DNA of 6,865 nt. It comes from Clostridiaceae bacterium UBA4839 (GTDB lineage: Bacteria; Bacillota; Clostridia; Clostridiales; Caloramatoraceae). Under the pieces are notes generated by a model that did no database searches, was not told where the DNA came from, and saw only the letters and a program-made list of their open reading frames with translations. The DNA lies in NCBI GenBank assembly GCA_002400085.1, contig DHEX01000011.1:6940-13804 (forward strand), given 5' to 3'. Shown here in pieces: positions 4,976 to 6,865 of this stretch. The stretch's first letter is position 1. Each line of letters begins with the position of its first letter. Made by a program: the position numbers and the translations under genes.

Positions 4976-6865
4976 ATGTATATGAATAAGACATCTATTA
5001 TCGCGTTCATATTAATATTTTATCACATAAATTTGAACGCACAACAAATTACAATAAAAGGAAAAGTAATTGATTTTGACTCCAAAAAACCAGTCGAATA
5101 CGCAACTATTATATTACAAACTGATGATTCCTTATTTATTAAAGGAACCACATCGGGTTTAAATGGGGATTTTATTTTAAATAATTTAGGCGAAAACAAT
5201 TATCGTATTGTTGTTCATTCTGTTGGTTATGACACATTGAGCATAGACTTATTCAATGTTTTTAAAGCAATAGATTTGGGTTCGTTGATGATAAATCAGA
5301 AAACGACTTTGCTTTCTGAAGTTATTGTGCAGTCTTCATCAGTGATTGAAGGATCTTATCGAAAATTGTACTATCCAACTAAAGAACAAATAGTAAAAAG
5401 TATAAATGGATTACAATTGACTCAAAGACTTTTACTTCCTCAAATATTTGTCAATACTCAAACTGGACAGATTTTATATACTGGAGAAAAAAAACTCAAG
5501 ATATTAATCAATGGAATTGAAGCACTCTCTCAGGAAGTCATAGGTATACAACCTGAAAATATAATAAGAATTGATTATTATGAGAATCCAGGAATGCGTT
5601 ACGGAGAAGATATCGGCATTATTTTAGACTTCATAGTTAAGCAAAGAACAAACGGTGCATTTTTTTCTGCAAATATTCGTGAAACACTAACACACAATTT
5701 CACATACGGTCAATTGTCTGGAGGAATAAATTACGGCAAATCACAAATTAAGTTCTATTATTTTTTAAGTCACAATGATATCGAGACCTCTTCATTTAAA
5801 CACCAAACATTTTTATTTCCATCTGGAAATACTATTTCCAGAAATGAATATGGAGAGAAGAATTGGTGGAAAGAAACAACAAAAATGCCAAATATATCAT
5901 ACTCTTATTATGGTAAGAAAAATACTTTCAATATGAAAACTAACTTTAATAGTTTATTCCAACCACATGATGATCATGAGGGGAAAATTTTAATCCCTGA
6001 GATTGACCGATTAACAAACTACAAGATACAGAATAAAGAACAAACTTTTCGCCCTTCCATTGATATTTATTTCACGCGACAAATATCAGACAACCATTTA
6101 ATAGCTTTAAATGTAGTTGGAACATATAGTAAAAATACAGTCGATTATATATACAATGAAACAGATGAGGATGAGATAATATCAAATATTACAACATTAG
6201 TTGATGGAAAGCGTAGTTCCTTAATAGGCGAGATATTTTATGAAAGGAAATATGGTGAAAATTTACTCTCCGTGGGATTACGACATATACAAGGATATAC
6301 AAAAAATAATTATTCTGGCACTTCAATCTTTAAAACTCAACTACACGACGCTTTTAGTTATGGATTTTTGCAATACAAAGGTAAAATAAAAAAATTAAAT
6401 TATACAGGAAATATTGGGATACATCGATCATTCTTCAATCAGGAAGGAATAGCTAATATGTATAGTAGGTGGATGATATCACCTATGGTAAATATTAACT
6501 ATATATTAAGTAACGTGCTTTCATTACGTTACTCATATCAATTAAAAAACATAAATCCATCATTATCTTATTTAAGTGAAGTGGAACGATTAAGAAATAG
6601 CTATCAATTAGACAAAGGAAATCCATTATTAAAATCTTATTTGATGCATCACAATGAATTAAGAATCAGTTTTAACCCGTCACCTCTAAGGAGTTCTTTA
6701 GTATTAAGTTCATCTTATTATAATAGTCCTATTATGGAGGAAACATCCTTCGATAATTATAGAGATATTTTCATAACTACCTACAATAACCAGAAAAAAT
6801 TTCATCAATTGAGATTTCAATACAATATAGGAGTGTCATTATTCAACAATCATATTAGTATAAAC
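4976..6865 (+). CDS. TonB-dependent-receptor-like outer-membrane beta-barrel protein, 3' end missing
   Basis: The frame is open for 630 codons with no stop and runs off the window. Residues 1-23 are a signal peptide (MYMNKTSIIAFILIFYHINL, then NAQ). Residues about 24-105 are a carboxypeptidase-regulatory-like domain (KGKVIDFDSKKPVEYATI; GLNGDFIL; VHSVGYDTLSI). LLSEVIVQ at 112-119 resembles the strand leading into the plug. Residues about 120-223 are plug-like (INGIEALSQEVIGIQPENII, YYENPGMRYGEDIGI). The rest is alternating amphipathic strand sequence with many aromatic residues, as in the OMP_b-brl_3 / outer membrane beta-barrel family. The start may equally be the ATG at 4982 (MNKTS). It should sit in the outer membrane. 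The substrate is unknown; similar proteins take up or handle peptides and other ligands with TonB. It follows the broken IS by 58 bases, so a former link with the peptide operon is possible but unproven. Typical members are 750-900 aa, so roughly 130-270 residues are missing. Confidence 0.85.
   Translation, partial: MYMNKTSIIAFILIFYHINLNAQQITIKGKVIDFDSKKPVEYATIILQTDDSLFIKGTTSGLNGDFILNNLGENNYRIVVHSVGYDTLSIDLFNVFKAIDLGSLMINQKTTLLSEVIVQSSSVIEGSYRKLYYPTKEQIVKSINGLQLTQRLLLPQIFVNTQTGQILYTGEKKLKILINGIEALSQEVIGIQPENIIRIDYYENPGMRYGEDIGIILDFIVKQRTNGAFFSANIRETLTHNFTYGQLSGGINYGKSQIKFYYFLSHNDIETSSFKHQTFLFPSGNTISRNEYGEKNWWKETTKMPNISYSYYGKKNTFNMKTNFNSLFQPHDDHEGKILIPEIDRLTNYKIQNKEQTFRPSIDIYFTRQISDNHLIALNVVGTYSKNTVDYIYNETDEDEIISNITTLVDGKRSSLIGEIFYERKYGENLLSVGLRHIQGYTKNNYSGTSIFKTQLHDAFSYGFLQYKGKIKKLNYTGNIGIHRSFFNQEGIANMYSRWMISPMVNINYILSNVLSLRYSYQLKNINPSLSYLSEVERLRNSYQLDKGNPLLKSYLMHHNELRISFNPSPLRSSLVLSSSYYNSPIMEETSFDNYRDIFITTYNNQKKFHQLRFQYNIGVSLFNNHISIN

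Overview
The window looks like Bacteroidota DNA. It is A/T-rich, two sites match the phylum's TAnnTTTG promoter box with an upstream TTG element, start sites lack a consistent Shine-Dalgarno, and the last gene is an outer-membrane barrel protein with an N-terminal carboxypeptidase-regulatory-like domain, an architecture typical of that phylum. The genus cannot be told from the sequence alone.

Bases 1-3537 hold a compact candidate RiPP (ribosomally made, post-translationally modified peptide) locus, all on the + strand. First comes an unlisted-size small gene (17-178, 53 aa) encoding a precursor with a textbook double-glycine leader (L-12 S-11 E-8 M-7 L-4 G-2 G-1) and a 19-residue acidic, proline-rich core with no Cys, Ser, Trp, Tyr, Phe or Met. 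After a 150-base gap carrying an A/T hairpin and a likely promoter come three tightly packed genes. They are a 602-aa cobalamin-type radical SAM enzyme of the RiPP-maturation C-methyltransferase family (unusual CX7CX2C cluster motif), a 291-aa second radical SAM enzyme (CX3CX2C plus four C-terminal cysteines), and a 175-aa GNAT acetyltransferase. They overlap or are separated by only a few bases, so they are probably one operon.

Bases about 3600-4940 hold an IS4-family insertion sequence with a DUF4372-type N-terminus. Its transposase is broken by a 2-base loss (or 1-base gain) near 4253, while the D, D and E catalytic positions are all still recognisable. Its ends could not be fixed with confidence.

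From 4976 to the window end there is an open frame without stop (630 codons visible): a signal peptide, a carboxypeptidase-regulatory-like domain, a plug-like region and the first part of an outer-membrane beta barrel. Whether it belonged to the peptide locus before the IS arrived is unknown.

Proposed working model (inference): the precursor is modified on its core by the two radical SAM enzymes and perhaps the acetyltransferase, then cut after GG and exported by a C39-peptidase ABC transporter, which is not in this window and should lie outside it. The combination of B12 radical SAM, second radical SAM, GNAT and an aromatic-free, Cys/Ser-free PxP-type core does not match any characterised RiPP class I can name.
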